Positions 14,419-26,585 of a stretch of 64,000 nt of DNA are shown piece after piece. Each line of letters begins with the position of its first letter. Position 1 is the stretch's first letter. Made by a program: the position numbers and the translations under genes. The notes below the pieces were generated by a model that saw only the letters and a program-made list of their open reading frames with translations, ran no database searches and was not told the DNA's origin. The stretch covers positions 26,016,801-26,080,800 of the forward strand of contig OX359247.1 of the NCBI GenBank assembly GCA_947179485.1, in the 5' to 3' direction. This DNA is from Allacma fusca (Eukaryota > Arthropoda > Collembola > Symphypleona > Sminthuridae).

Positions 14419-14616
14419 ATGAGTGACTTCACTTCACAACAACAACGGCAGCAGCAGCATCAGCAACAGTTTGCCTATTACAATAAGTCTTTCACCCTCG
14501 TCCAGCTCTTTCAACAATCTTCACACAAGTCATGGGTTATATACGCAGAAAAATCTCATTTCTTCTTGTTCAACTTGAGAGAAGGTCAAAGCCATATAGT
14601 AGTATGGCAGTTATAG
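14419..14616 (+). CDS. Weak candidate: Gln-rich short ORF
   Basis: An ATG frame of 65 codons begins MSDFTSQQQRQQQHQQQF, where the Gln run comes from a CAA/CAG repeat at 14437-14469. Gln-rich tracts are common in arthropod regulators, so a coding exon is conceivable. The rest of the frame is unremarkable and no clean donor closes it. A non-coding trinucleotide repeat read by chance in this frame is the simpler explanation. Confidence 0.13.
   Translation: MSDFTSQQQRQQQHQQQFAYYNKSFTLVQLFQQSSHKSWVIYAEKSHFFLFNLREGQSHIVVWQL
14437..14469 (+). repeat. CAA/CAG trinucleotide repeat
   Basis: Interrupted run of CAA and CAG triplets with one CGG and one CAT. A smaller CAA run lies upstream at about 14310-14322. 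Confidence 0.8.
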
Positions 14617-14673
14617 GCGCACTTGAAATACAAAAAGATTTGCGGAGAGTGCCAAAGTAACATTCAGTTAGTG

Positions 14674-14691
14674 GTGTGTGTGTGTGTGTGT
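14674..14691. repeat. TG microsatellite
   Basis: Nine GT units without interruption. Confidence 0.9.
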
Positions 14692-14756
14692 CTGCTCTGG
14701 CTTTTGTTTATGGGAACTTTACACAAACGCCTGTCATGGTGAGCGTAAATTGCTAG

Positions 14757-14791
14757 TGTACATATGTACATACATACGTACACACACACAT
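14757..14791. repeat. Palindrome followed by CATA and CA repeats
   Basis: TGTACATATGTACA (14757-14770) is a 14-bp perfect palindrome followed by CATACATACG and a short CA run. Confidence 0.8.
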
Positions 14792-17700
14792 GAATGAAGA
14801 TACAGTCGTGAGTGCGTGTTGGTAGGATGTATCTCCATGTAAGCGTATATAGGTTAGGAGCATATGCATGTACATAACAGAAAATGTATGATAACAGAAA
14901 ATATGCACAAGTTTGAAATTGCTTTGGTCATTCGTACCGAAATGACAAAGTACCCAGATTCAAATGTGAAGGATAATGAGAATAAGAGAAGAAGGCAGGA
15001 GTAAACAAGGGGAGACGAAGGCTTTATGAAAATTTCCCATAAATATTGGACGGCAGGCTCCATCGTCACATTCGTACTTGTCAGGAAAATTATGATTTGA
15101 AGTGTAGTACAAAAATCCTATAATGTGTTCATTCCAAATGAGTCGAAATTCCCCCGTTTGTATGCAACAACAGGAGTTTCGTCCTATCTCCTTCATCCAC
15201 CTCCACTCAGCACAAGCTCCACTCCTGACAACTTAAAAACTTATAGGAAAAAGGATTTCGATTACTTTTCAAAAACATTAGCATTTTTAGTACCCATGAG
15301 GACTATTTCCATTTCCCTTGTACTGTGTACCCAGGCCTTGCCTCTCTCCTGTACGAATCCTATCAGATGGGCTATACACACATATGTCCTTGTATCTATG
15401 TATTTATTGGATTTTGCAATCACAATAAAATAAAATATTCACGCATACCTCTGATTACTTTTCTCCTTTGGATGAATACCTTTATGAAAATTGGGTTCGG
15501 GGAATTCAATTGTGGCGGTATTGGTGGAAAAGGATAGGGCAAAGTACTACAGGGCTACTAAAATGCATGATGATGATAACTTGATGAAATTTTTTTCTTG
15601 TCGTAATTCCCCTTGGAAATAACAAGTCCGTTGCAATTACGTAAGGTAATATTATTAAGGAGGAAAAGTAACGTGCGAGGAGTTGTGAGGCATGTAATGA
15701 CAGAATGTTAGCGCACTTACAGAAAATCTCATCCTACCCGAAAGAAGAGGTAAGTGCAATAGCGATCCTTAAATCTTTACCGCTGACTGCACCTTAGCAT
15801 CATCCAATTACAAGTAAAAGTTCAATCAGCCCGTCGTCGGTACTGTGAGGTCTGAGGTTCGATTACGGAATTACTTTCCAATAGCCTTTAAGTATCTACT
15901 GGGACCGACAATGAGGGGAATGTGAATGTTGCCAATCGTGAATGAGAAAAGTCTATGGGGTATTTTACAGGATAGGGTATTGGATTATTGTCCGTCCCTG
16001 TCACGTAGTTGGAGTTGGAGTCATCATCACTGCAATGAAACTGTACGAGGTGGAATCTTAATAATATGACATGTGTGCAATGGTAACTACAAGTCTAGTA
16101 CAAATCTGTACCAAATATTCTGCCCGCTTGCAATTGCAATAATTCCAACCTCTATTTTGTATATATGTGAATAGTATATAGATCAAATGCCGGCCCTTTT
16201 ACCTTTGCCGATAATTTCCCTCATACTGTAGTCTCTGGGTATGGGCACTCTCTGTGAGATGATCTCCTCCATTTTAATAACTGTTGCTCTTGATTTGAAA
16301 ATTGACCAACCATAACTGTGGAGATTAGCGCTCAGAGAAGCAGAACAATTTGGTGCTAATAACAGCTATACACGTAGACTTGATTGCCACTGACACCATA
16401 TTTATGAGGAGCAAACTCTCCTGTCTAGTAAGCCATGTCTTCATCTCCTGCCTAATGGGAATATTGATATGTACACATCTTATGTAGTCCGACCTCGGAG
16501 GCTCTTACACATGTTCTCTAGTTTTGTTGACCAAACATGGTAGAAATAGAGGGAGATCAATTTTCGCACCTAATTCACCTGAGAACACTCAACGTTTCGA
16601 TAAAGTCAATTTTATGCTCAATAACTTCTCCCTCCTGTCATTATGAAATCCATCTAGGTAAATTGTGTGGAGCAATTGGAGGTACTGATGGTCCATTTGC
16701 TTAACGAGTTTTTTCCTTGTAGGTCTCATTTATTGCTCCTACATCACTCTCCCAGCTCAAAAGAGTACAACTGGCTCTTAAGGTCCTTCCCATGGTGTAT
16801 GTATGCATATGATGAGTGGCATTGGAAGTAACTTGTCTAATGTCATTTACATTTCATAGCTTGTTCTTCATTGCTCCTCAAAATCCAGAGAGGTTGAGGA
16901 TAACATTTGTCTACTGGGGATCCCTTTTCAAACTTGAGTTGTCTCCGATGGCCAGGTCTCGTCCATATTTCTCATATGGTCCAATATAAATAAAAGACCT
17001 CTTGCAAATTCAATTAATCACGCTGAATTTTATTTATGAGCATCTTGGATGCACTCATGGTAAACCAACCACCGTCCTACTGTTTTCCCGTTGTTTTCTC
17101 CACTAACCCGACGACTACGTGCAGGACATTCTAAGGAGGCTTCTACGACCCTTTTCCTTTGCCCCGTGCTTTATTCAGCTGGAGCTGAGTGTGTGTGTGT
17201 ACACCTATGAGAGGACTTTTCTTCCTTGACAAAATATACAATTTTTAATATTTCATACTGTAAATACAGAGCGCACGTCATTATGCATGTCTACCCGTGT
17301 GGGTTACTCGTTCCTCTTTTTTCTAAACGATGGGGTAAAAACACTGCACTTCATAGTAATAAGTAAGGGTCAGGTAAGAAAAAATTAGACATACATAGTT
17401 ACATTATGTAGGAACTCATATTTTATGAGTATGTACATACCTACAGGTATTTGAGCTTGCAATCTCCAATGATTTAAATGGCCCTTCATATCCTCAAAGG
17501 GCTCCAAGCCTTTTTCATTTGAAAAAAATTCCGTGCTTATTTGATTTAAAGGTATATACAGATAGTTGGATATAGTTACTAGAATATGTTAATTTTGTAT
17601 TTATAGAGGAGTATAAGGGCGGGAAATGAAAGTGAATCTGTTGCACTTCCATTGGGGAAAATGCTAATGGGCTGCTTATATTATTCACTTGGACACTTGA

Positions 17701-18764
17701 GCTACGTGCTCAACATCATAACATGGAGAGTACTGGAAGAATCCGGAGCTGTGGCCATAAGGTTATATTTGCGGAGGAAGGTTTTATCATCACTGAATGA
17801 AACTAAAGAGGGGGGAAAAAAAGTAAAGTGCAGCCGTATACCGTACAAAGAGTGACCTAACCTTGGGATTGAGAAAAATCTGATGAGCTTCACGGCACTT
17901 GTCAAGTATGACCATTCTAGTCCAAAAATCTCCTTTCCCTCAGCTTAACTACCTCCGCCTGCTGTTTTATACTCCTATTAGTGTTTCCGCTGTGTAAAAT
18001 ATTAAAACCAATGCTCTCTGTAAAAATTCATGGATAGCTTGGTAGAGGGAATGGGTAAGATAGAGAGAAGTCGGATCTTAATGTTGTAATTATTGTTGTC
18101 ATGTTGGCCTGTACCACAGATGCCCACATGACTCATTGTCCGTGCTGTGGGGAAAGTCAACAGTTAATTTTGAGCAGATCTAACCACACTTCGTCATGCT
18201 TCCCGTACCTTTAAACTAACTTCATATCATACAAATATGTGTATAGATATGCCTATGGAATTATGCATTTAGGCATAACTATATACTCAGTATTGTATGT
18301 ATTACTATGTGCTCAAAGGCATGTGACAATTACTCAGACTATATTTACGATATGATCATTCCTAGAATGGGCGGAAAGGAATGGACACTTGGAGGGTCCT
18401 TTGATAATGAATGAATATTTACATATATTTTGAAAATGTATAAATAAATAATGCTCTATTTGTAGGAACGTTTTTGTAGCCCCGTGAATTCTCTACTGCG
18501 GCTTGTGATAAAAGTGCCCCGGTAGGAAAAAAATAAATTGGTCATCTGGCTACACGTTATTTGTGAGGGAGATTGAAAGTAATAATCCATTTGAGTAAGG
18601 AGAAGTAGGGAGCTAGCACCATTTGGTCAACATGGGATGAGCTATCAACACAAAATCGTGTTTATTTACATTCGGAGGCTTAAAACCCGAGACGTTTTAT
18701 ATCCGGTCAGCGGAGGAATTAATTAGGTATTAAAATCATTCCCTTCCATCAGAGAGTGGGGGAG

Positions 18765-18805
18765 TGAGAGAGAGAGAGAGAGGGAGAGAGGGAGAGAGGG
18801 AGAGA
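18765..18805. repeat. GA / GGGAGA tract
   Basis: Pure AG first, then about three GGGAGAGA units. Confidence 0.9.
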
Positions 18806-19644
18806 TCTAAAATATATTGAGAGTATTCAGTTACATAATTACTGCTTGCTCATTTCCTCCTCTTGGACTAATAAAAGTTTGATGGTCAGAGAGTCTGTCC
18901 TATGGTCCGAAAGAAATCCTCAGGTAGCTTCAAAGTCTTCGGCCAGACTTTGTTCAGTAACTTATATCTTGATGATCATATGATCAAATTACATGTATGT
19001 AGATATGTAAAGGGAAGGCTGTTTTTAATACAGTTTTCTGTCCAGGGCTATTCTTTGGAGGAGTAAAATATTCAGAGCTAAATACTGAGCAGGGGATAGT
19101 GCATACAGTATAGTAACTACGTGCATATATGAAGATGCAATATTTGAGATTAGGGGCTTTCCGCCCTCTGCATGCCGCTCTCTCCCTCCATCCCTCCTGC
19201 ACATGTCAAGACTTGGCCCTTGGCTGGGAAGCAAAATAACTGATGGCAAAGTGAGATGCCTAATTGATGACTTGATGATCCTGCGAATCAAGAAAGTGTT
19301 TCCGGTCAGCTATTATTTAGTAGGGAAGGCTCTCTGGGTCTACCATTTATCACCTGCTACCATGTGGTCAGACTGCTGGAAAGCCCTCCTTGAGTAGCTC
19401 TTTGAATGCACTTTCGAACATCCTCAGTCAGATGACCATGCTCTGGTTCTGTTCCGTTGACTGGTGGAACTTGTGGTAAATGTGCAAACTATCCTCGGGC
19501 TTGTTATAACTCACAAATTACTTTATCGCACTTGCCTTACATGCATTACATTGCACCACATCCTCATTTGTGCCTTTCCTACTGCATAAATTACGTACTC
19601 ACCTAATTGTAACTTGAACTTACAACAATCCCCTGCATAAGGGC

Positions 19645-19666
19645 TACATACATACATACATACATA
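19645..19666. repeat. TACA tetranucleotide repeat
   Basis: Five and a half units of TACA. Confidence 0.9.
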
Positions 19667-20047
19667 AGAGTCCCAACATTACTACTTTCTAACCATTAGT
19701 AGCTACATGCAATTAAATTGTTCGTTACAGTTTTTACATAAACTTCAAAGTAACTCATCAGCATAAAATAATTTATTACAACTCCATTCGTTATTTCCCT
19801 CATACATGGATAACTTGTCCCGATAACTCCCATCCCCACAACCGCTCAATAGTATATCCGGAACTAGATCTTACCAGGCAGTGGAGCGTATCATCAAATG
19901 GTCAACTCCTATGTATACCTTGTATCAGTTCCAACAACAGATTTACTCAATGTGAAATTACATCTCACCCATGTACTAATTTTTACAGAGTCAGGTTTTT
20001 ACATTTGGGAAAAATCTATACAGTCTAACTTTCTCACAATTCTCCCT

Positions 20048-20072
20048 CACACACACACACACACACACACAC
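20048..20072. repeat. CA microsatellite
   Basis: Twelve uninterrupted CA units. Confidence 0.95.
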
Positions 20073-21308
20073 CTCAAATGGACCAGGGCCCTCCTTCCCA
20101 TCGGAGAAGGAGTCCGTGAATGTAACAAGGTGGCTACAGAACAGGAAACAAGGAAGAAATTGATAACACTATTTATGTAATTAAAACTGACAAAGCAAAT
20201 GACACTTATAGGGGTCTACAGCTCCATTAAATTTTATCAAATACATTATGATGTACATACAGAGGTGGATAGGCAGACGTGCATAATTATTATACATCAC
20301 CTGGAAATGTGACTGACTGTGTAGTGTGTATAGGGTGTTGTAGTAGGAGTGAATTGTGCCCAGACTAAGTCCAGACTTGCATGAATGCAATCTCACCTCC
20401 TCATCATCCACTCTTGTTCACAGATATGAAAATGGAAGGTACAAGTGTTTAAATAACTATAAAAATTCCCAATGGCCTCCAGCCCCCGCATAATTATATT
20501 GTTGCAAATGGAACGATAAGAAAATTACATCACTTTTTACTTAGACAGCTCTCAGCGTAAATGCTACACTTACATCGAATGGCAACTTCGTCATACACTG
20601 GAGAAAAAACAAGTGTAGAGAGTAGAAGTAGGTATTACACACAAGCTATTACATACTGTATGTACTATTACATATCCATCCACAGTGTGATAATTTAGTT
20701 TTAGCGTACGTACCCATGTCCCTTCGTACTATGGAATAAGTAGTATCCTGTATGCTCAATATATTGAATCTGTAGAGGAGAGTACTTTCTTACAATCTCC
20801 TCTGTAATAATCTCATTATAAGGTAGTAGTAAGTCGTAATGTGTAACTACACTAGTGCCATAAACTGGAAAACACTTGAGGTTTATCTGAGGGTTATTAT
20901 TATCAACAAGAAGTATCTCACTCCTCTATTCTGGTGGTTTTTATTTTCAAAAAAGTTGAGACTCATAATTTCATCATAGATAAACACAGGGGCACGTATC
21001 ATCCCTGATGTGGTGCTGTAGGATGTTTATTTTAATCAACATTTACGCTTCAGCAGACTACGAACAAGTCCTAATACTTGAGAACATTGTGAAACTTGCA
21101 TAGACACAAGTCAGTCCTCAGAAACTTGAAGCAGTTATAGGTTAATTCTCTCCCTTTCCTCAACCTCCGTCAGTCATAAAAATTGTAGTTTTTTCCCCAT
21201 TCTTTTGCAAGTCATTTTGAACCTTGTCTTCTCTCAGAGGGAATGTTAGTCAACCAGTTAGGGATAGAAATATTCTACATTTAAATCCTCCATGTCTATG
21301 CATACCCC

Positions 21309-21338
21309 CACACAAACACACACACACACACTCACACA
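21309..21338. repeat. CA microsatellite, interrupted
   Basis: CA units with AAA and CTC interruptions. Confidence 0.9.
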
Positions 21339-22268
21339 TGACTGCTGTGCTAACATCCTTCTAGACACTGATTCACAGTCCGGGTTCTCAACCTACTAAA
21401 TGTTTGGAACGATTCTATCGCTCCTGACTTCCAAACAAAACCATTGTCAACGATAGTATAATCCTGAGGACGTGAGCTCAGTGACAAATGCAGGGGAAAG
21501 AAAAATTATGCCTGGTCGTAACAGTAATCATAACAATAAAAATGTAATTTTTAACCAAATAAAATATGCAAATGGGTGGCAAGTGTCGAGGCACTGTTGG
21601 GAAGAGGTGGAGGCTCCGAAAGATCTCCACGTTTTGGTAAATCTTCAAAGGAATACTAAACAAATCATCCGGATATATAATGTGGGGATTTATGAGGGGA
21701 ACGTATTTACCTTGGCTGATTGTGCACTCTCCTCAGACAATGCAGGAGTGGATGTGCCGAGTCAAAGATAAAAGTCAGAGAGTGAAGTCCTGAATTGAGA
21801 AAAGTTTAAATTTACTCAAAACAAAATAATTGGAATGGGACTGTAAAAGTGTGTTTGTGTGAGTAGTATGTGGTGAGGAGCAGTAGTCTAGCGTTGTTGG
21901 AGCTGATTGCACATGTAGATATGCTGGGCAGAGTCGTTTTGTGTCCAACGACATGACGACCCAACCCAACCTTTGAAAACTGCATGGAAGGATTGGCGAC
22001 TCCAAGGAAAGAGTCTTGAGATGGGGAGTGGAGAAGTGATGCTTGGGACCACCACAAAACCTCCAGTTAGGTCTCCTTCATCTTCTTCTTCCTCCGTACC
22101 ACTCCACAAGTACAAGGATTTTCATTCATTCTGACTACACAAATTCAAATGTGGACACGGATCTCTTCTTTCTCTTGAAGGAACATACTCAGTCAGCTTA
22201 CTCCCGTAACGTCTGCTTTGAATTCCCTACGACTGCAATTCATAATCAAGGAAGATCAGCAGAGATGA

Positions 22269-22284
22269 ACAGGGTCGACCCTGT
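22269..22284. repeat. 16-bp perfect palindrome ACAGGGTCGACCCTGT
   Basis: GC-rich perfect palindrome centred on GTCGAC, 24 bp upstream of another inverted repeat. Confidence 0.85.
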
Positions 22285-22307
22285 AGCCTCCGAAGTTACA
22301 AGATGGG

Positions 22308-22331
22308 CCAAGGAGGGCCCAAACTCCTTGG
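22308..22331. repeat. Inverted repeat CCAAGGAG ... CTCCTTGG
   Basis: 8-bp arms at 22308-22315 and 22324-22331 are separated by 8 bases. They could form a short stem-loop in RNA or DNA. Confidence 0.75.
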
Positions 22332-22344
22332 TATGGAGCAATGA

Positions 22345-22366
22345 AGCTAGAGCTAGAGCTAGAGAA

Positions 22367-22410
<44 letters not shown>
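22345..22410. repeat. (AGCTAG)3 hexamer run followed by GA microsatellite
   Basis: About three AGCTAG units grade into GA repeats through 22410. The longest ORF of the window (147 codons) reads through it as Arg-Glu and is probably open for that reason. Confidence 0.9.
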
Positions 22411-22413
<3 letters not shown>

Positions 22414-23018
22414 CTCACATAGGAATTGTCATCTCATGCCAACATCTCCTAGATTGTCATCTCCACCTGAGAAGAAAAAAAAATAATTTGATAAATTAAT
22501 GTGGCTAAATCTCAAAAGGACCCCCTAGGGTTCTTATTATCCTCTTAAAAATACACTCCTTAATCCCTCTTTATTTTTATCTACAGCCTTCATTTCCTCC
22601 AACACAACTATCCAAATCCGACCCTCCTCCTCCCATTTGAGAACGGAAACAGTAATAAAAAAAATAACAACTCTTTAAAAATACTCCTGAGACAGAGGAA
22701 GCACGGCTTTAAAAATTGCTTAGCAAAAATCTCATCCATATAATTGCCCCAATAATTTTCACAGCGCTTGTGGATTTTACATACCATAAAAATACTCATT
22801 TCCTCCTAATTGGCGTTGGTGCAAAAAAATATCTCGCAGTTAATGTAAACCATGGAAAACAAATAAATTAAAAGTGCAAATGATTACGTTGCCATTTCAT
22901 ACACCCTACACATATGTAGGAACACTTTTATGAGTTTTGTGTAGATATACTACTTCACGTCCGAAAAAAAAAATTCAAATCTAATTTAAGTGGGGAAAAA
23001 ATCCACGGACAGAACATT

Positions 23019-23049
23019 GGGGGGGGGGAGAGAGAGAGAGAGAGAGAGA
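23019..23049. repeat. G10 run followed by (AG)10
   Basis: Ten consecutive G at 23019-23028 run directly into AG repeats. A pure purine strand of this kind can adopt triplex or quadruplex forms and is prone to sequencing error. Confidence 0.85.
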
Positions 23050-23964
23050 CAGAAAGATTTGAAAAATGGAAGGAGGATGAGCTCAATAAAGTTTAGAGCC
23101 CTCACATGACGAGGGAGAAAAATGTTTCACAAAAATGTTATTAATACTCGCACGATGTCTTCAATCATAAAGTAAACGTGAACGTCTGCAATTAAATACT
23201 CAACGCAATGAGAGTACCTATGTATCTACCTGTATAATATGCTCCTAGTACCCTGTGAGTAACATATCTATCAATAAACATGCACCTCCATTTGTAGACA
23301 CTTGAAGGTTTTATGCATCGAGTGTTATAGTATCTACTTATACTTATATCTATAGATAGTAGAGTTTGAACATGGGAAGGATCCCTGAGACCCCATCATA
23401 TGAAAATTGTGTGTACACATTGTAGGTACTCAGCCCTATACTAGAATTTTATATATACACGCACTTGAGGGGAGATGAATCCATAGGGATTTTTTTGCAA
23501 ATTCATTCCCTTGTTTTGACCAGATAATGCAGTTTACGTGCAGAATTTACTAATTAATGAGTATATAAGAGCTGGAGCACGTACCTGAAGGACTTGTTAC
23601 GGCTGCCATTAATTAGAACACCATAAGAATAATAGTTGCATGTTCGACAAAGTTACAAACCACTGCTCATCTTAGGCTTCCTACCTATGAAGCCTATGTA
23701 CTTTGTATGCACTTGACTACACTTGTATGCAATTAATCGTACCTCCAGTGTATCTACATATATTAAGTCAACTCAGACTCATAGTGAGGCCTCCCGATCC
23801 TCTTCTTTCCCCAAGACAGAAACAAACGACAGCTTTGTGTCTGTGTGAGAGAGAAACTGTGAGCAAAATTAAATGGCTTTTTGTATACATACACATTATT
23901 ATGTGATATGCACAGAGAGAGCCTCTCCCTCCGTTGATAATGTATTGACGGCTGTTTGAATCTA

Positions 23965-23981
23965 TGTATGTGTGTGTGTGT
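23965..23981. repeat. GTAT/TG short repeat
   Basis: GTATG followed by six TG units. Confidence 0.8.
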
Positions 23982-24317
23982 CGAGAGCAAGGGAGCCGAC
24001 CTAGCTAATAGCCATTGTATTAGAGTATCCGAGTTTAATTTGTAATATCTATGCTTTTCTTGTATTGCTACTTATCACTACTACTCCTCATTTTACTACC
24101 TGACCACCAACCGAGTCTGCGGACAGGCAGCAGGCAAGCTCCTGAATGTACATTGACTCTATTAAAATTACCTAGCACACATTTACGGCTTGTTTTTTTT
24201 TATATTCCTCCCAATTGGTTTCTTCATATAAGACAGAAGAACTGTAGCAGAGTCAGAGTCATCCTCATCGGTTATTACCCATCCACTTCAATTGTTTCCT
24301 CTCTTACTTCAACTCCA

Positions 24318-24358
24318 ATATATGTACATATGTAATTATGTATGTATGTACATACGTG
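24318..24358. repeat. CATA/GTAT palindromic cluster
   Basis: Holds the 12-bp palindrome ATATGTACATAT (24320-24331) and then GTAT units meeting CATA units at about 24350. Confidence 0.8.
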
Positions 24359-26536
24359 TACTCGAGACTGGAGTGCCTTCCCTATGGGTGTGGGTAGTTT
24401 ATAACATTGCTTTATAACAAAGTGAGTAAATAAATTATTTCTTGACTAGTTATAAGTCTAGGAACTAGTTATAGGCTGTGAGGTAAAATTACAGGTGAGA
24501 TACAGTATTATTGAGCAATTTTATCCCAGTAATTATTACAATTATTTTCGCTCCAATTTGTTAATTTAACGAATTATCAAAACCCTTAACATTTAGATTT
24601 ACCTTATTTATTGCCCAACTTTCAACAGCTCATCGTTTGATTTCAGCTTTTTTTTCAGACTGGAACGGAAGTAATTAAGAGTAATACAGATAGCTAGTAA
24701 TTACTAAGCACTAGCTTTGTAATGGCTAGTCGTAGTTGATGACAAGTTTTTTTTATCCCCCTACAATTTCTTATTCTGCAGAGAGCCGTTGAAATCAGAA
24801 GTAACACTAATGGGAAATAAATTCACTGCTCCCACTACTATATAGGAATGACAGAAAGGATTCAGGTGTTTATTACAGGCAAAGAACAACTGCTGTTTCA
24901 TAGGCATAGAACAACTACAACAGAGTTTGGAATAATTTTCCCTTGTCAGAGTCTGGGCTGTCTTGGTCAAAGGAATATAATTGGGGCTTTAAAACTATAA
25001 ATAATTCAAGTCACCAAGGTAGTGTCTCTTTAATGTCTATGAACTGTGTGATTATTATGTTTACTATTTGCCATGTTTGATGTATGCGCTCACAAATGAG
25101 TATAAATATGAGAGTTTACTGTATGGTGGTTATATATCTACATATGTACCATTGCTACTATTTAAGATTGTAGTAATATGGAAGTTGCAGGGAAATACTA
25201 TTTACAAGCTGATGTTGTTGTGGCGAAGCATAATGCTATGTATGTTGTTGACGGAGTCATAAATAAAATCCAATTTCCAAGCTGGTTAAGGACCAGAGCA
25301 CGTACCGGAGTTGTAAAATATGGCACCCACATCCGTTTCAAGCAACAACCTCTTTAATGAGGCTTACGGGCTTGGTTTTTTCTCATGATCCAAAAATATT
25401 CATAAATTGTATCAAGCTTTCAAATCATGTTAATTGGCAGATAGGTCTCCTAATTTTTTGAACTCTATTGCCAATTAAATCGACTTGGGTGGAGGTCAAG
25501 GGTACTGTATCATAAAGAATTGTATTTTTAGCATTGGGAAAAAAGATTTTGTGGAACAAAATTCCACTATAATTTTTTTTTGGGGGATGGAGGATGTACA
25601 TATGTATATTTGTTTAGACTCTTGAACTTTTCACCTGTCGAGCATTGGCTATGAGCGGGAAATTTACACATGAGAGGTATGTCTTGAGGGTGGAGTTGCA
25701 GAGACAAGAGATTCGCCTCCTAATGAAATCCATTGTGCACAATAACAAGCCCTTGCAATGCACTCTTTATGAGTCTGTGTGAGGAGAGATAGGATCTTTT
25801 GACGAACGTTTCCATCCGGCTATCTCCTCGGACCATCTCTATCCTCCTCTTACTACCACACAGGAGCTAAGTATAGATTTAGCAATTAGTCGGCCCTAGA
25901 TATGATTCGCTACGAGCGTCTACTGTAATATCAGTGTTCTCACAGGATGTTATTTCTTTTTATAGTCCCTTCCTTCCAAAAATACTCACTTTGAGTTATT
26001 CAAGCTTTCTAGAGCAAATGAACATAAAAAATCTTCTTTTGAGAGCATTGAAATTTTTTGTGGGTAGAGGCACAGAAAGCAGATAAGAGAAAAACATGCT
26101 ACAGGTAACGTTTGAGGAGTAGAAGCACAGAATATTTTATTTGGATTCTACAATAATAATTATCATTCCACTTCGATGCTGATGACAAAATTCTGGTTTC
26201 TCCTCTTTACAATTCTGAACTTCACCGGGAAATCCCAAGATTACTGCGGAGTCAACAGTGTGGACTACTTGTATGGAATTGATGAGGGAAAGTTACATTT
26301 TGTGGGAGTTTTAAAAATCCTAGGAATTTTTATAAACTCATGTGAAGTCGAGAGTTGAGTTAATAGAAGGTTCTTGCACAAATCCAGGGTCAAAAACTCT
26401 GGTAAATTCCTTTACCAGTGGGAAAATACTTCATACTTATCATACAGTAAAAATACAGAAGACAAAGTACATTTTGAAAGCGACCAGCTGAACGGATAGT
26501 TTGGCAAGTTTTGTGGTTGGTACAGGCGTGTTGCTC

Positions 26537-26585
26537 GTACATACATATCTATGTATTTATGTATGTATGTACGTATGTATTTATA
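26537..26585. repeat. CATA / GTAT tetranucleotide cluster
   Basis: CATACATA on the left and several GTAT units on the right give an overall inverted-repeat look. Confidence 0.8.

Larger units (their letters stand above)
8500..16000. other. Non-coding, gene-poor stretch with several CT/GA tracts
   Basis: Contains the longest CT microsatellite of the window, an 18-bp palindrome around CACGTG, a CAA/CAG run inside a 65-codon frame, and TG/CA runs. No recognisable protein, RNA gene or transposon end was found. Frames near 9802-10106 are open only because they read through a CT repeat as Leu-Ser. Confidence 0.45.
16000..24000. other. Non-coding stretch; repeats cluster at 18.8, 20-23 kb
   Basis: 16-18.7 kb is ordinary unique sequence with nothing recognised. 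From 18.76 kb onward come a GA/GGGA tract, a CATA run, two CA runs, a palindrome-hairpin-GA cluster (22.27-22.41 kb) and a G10-AG tract. Frames at 21472-21771 (99 codons) and 22043-22486 (147 codons) are the longest, with no protein family recognised. Confidence 0.45.

Noticed and set aside
22043-22486. Longest ORF (147 codons, plus)
   Set aside because: Runs through a GA microsatellite read as Arg-Glu, ends in poly-Lys from a poly-A run, and matches no known protein. The length is near chance expectation.
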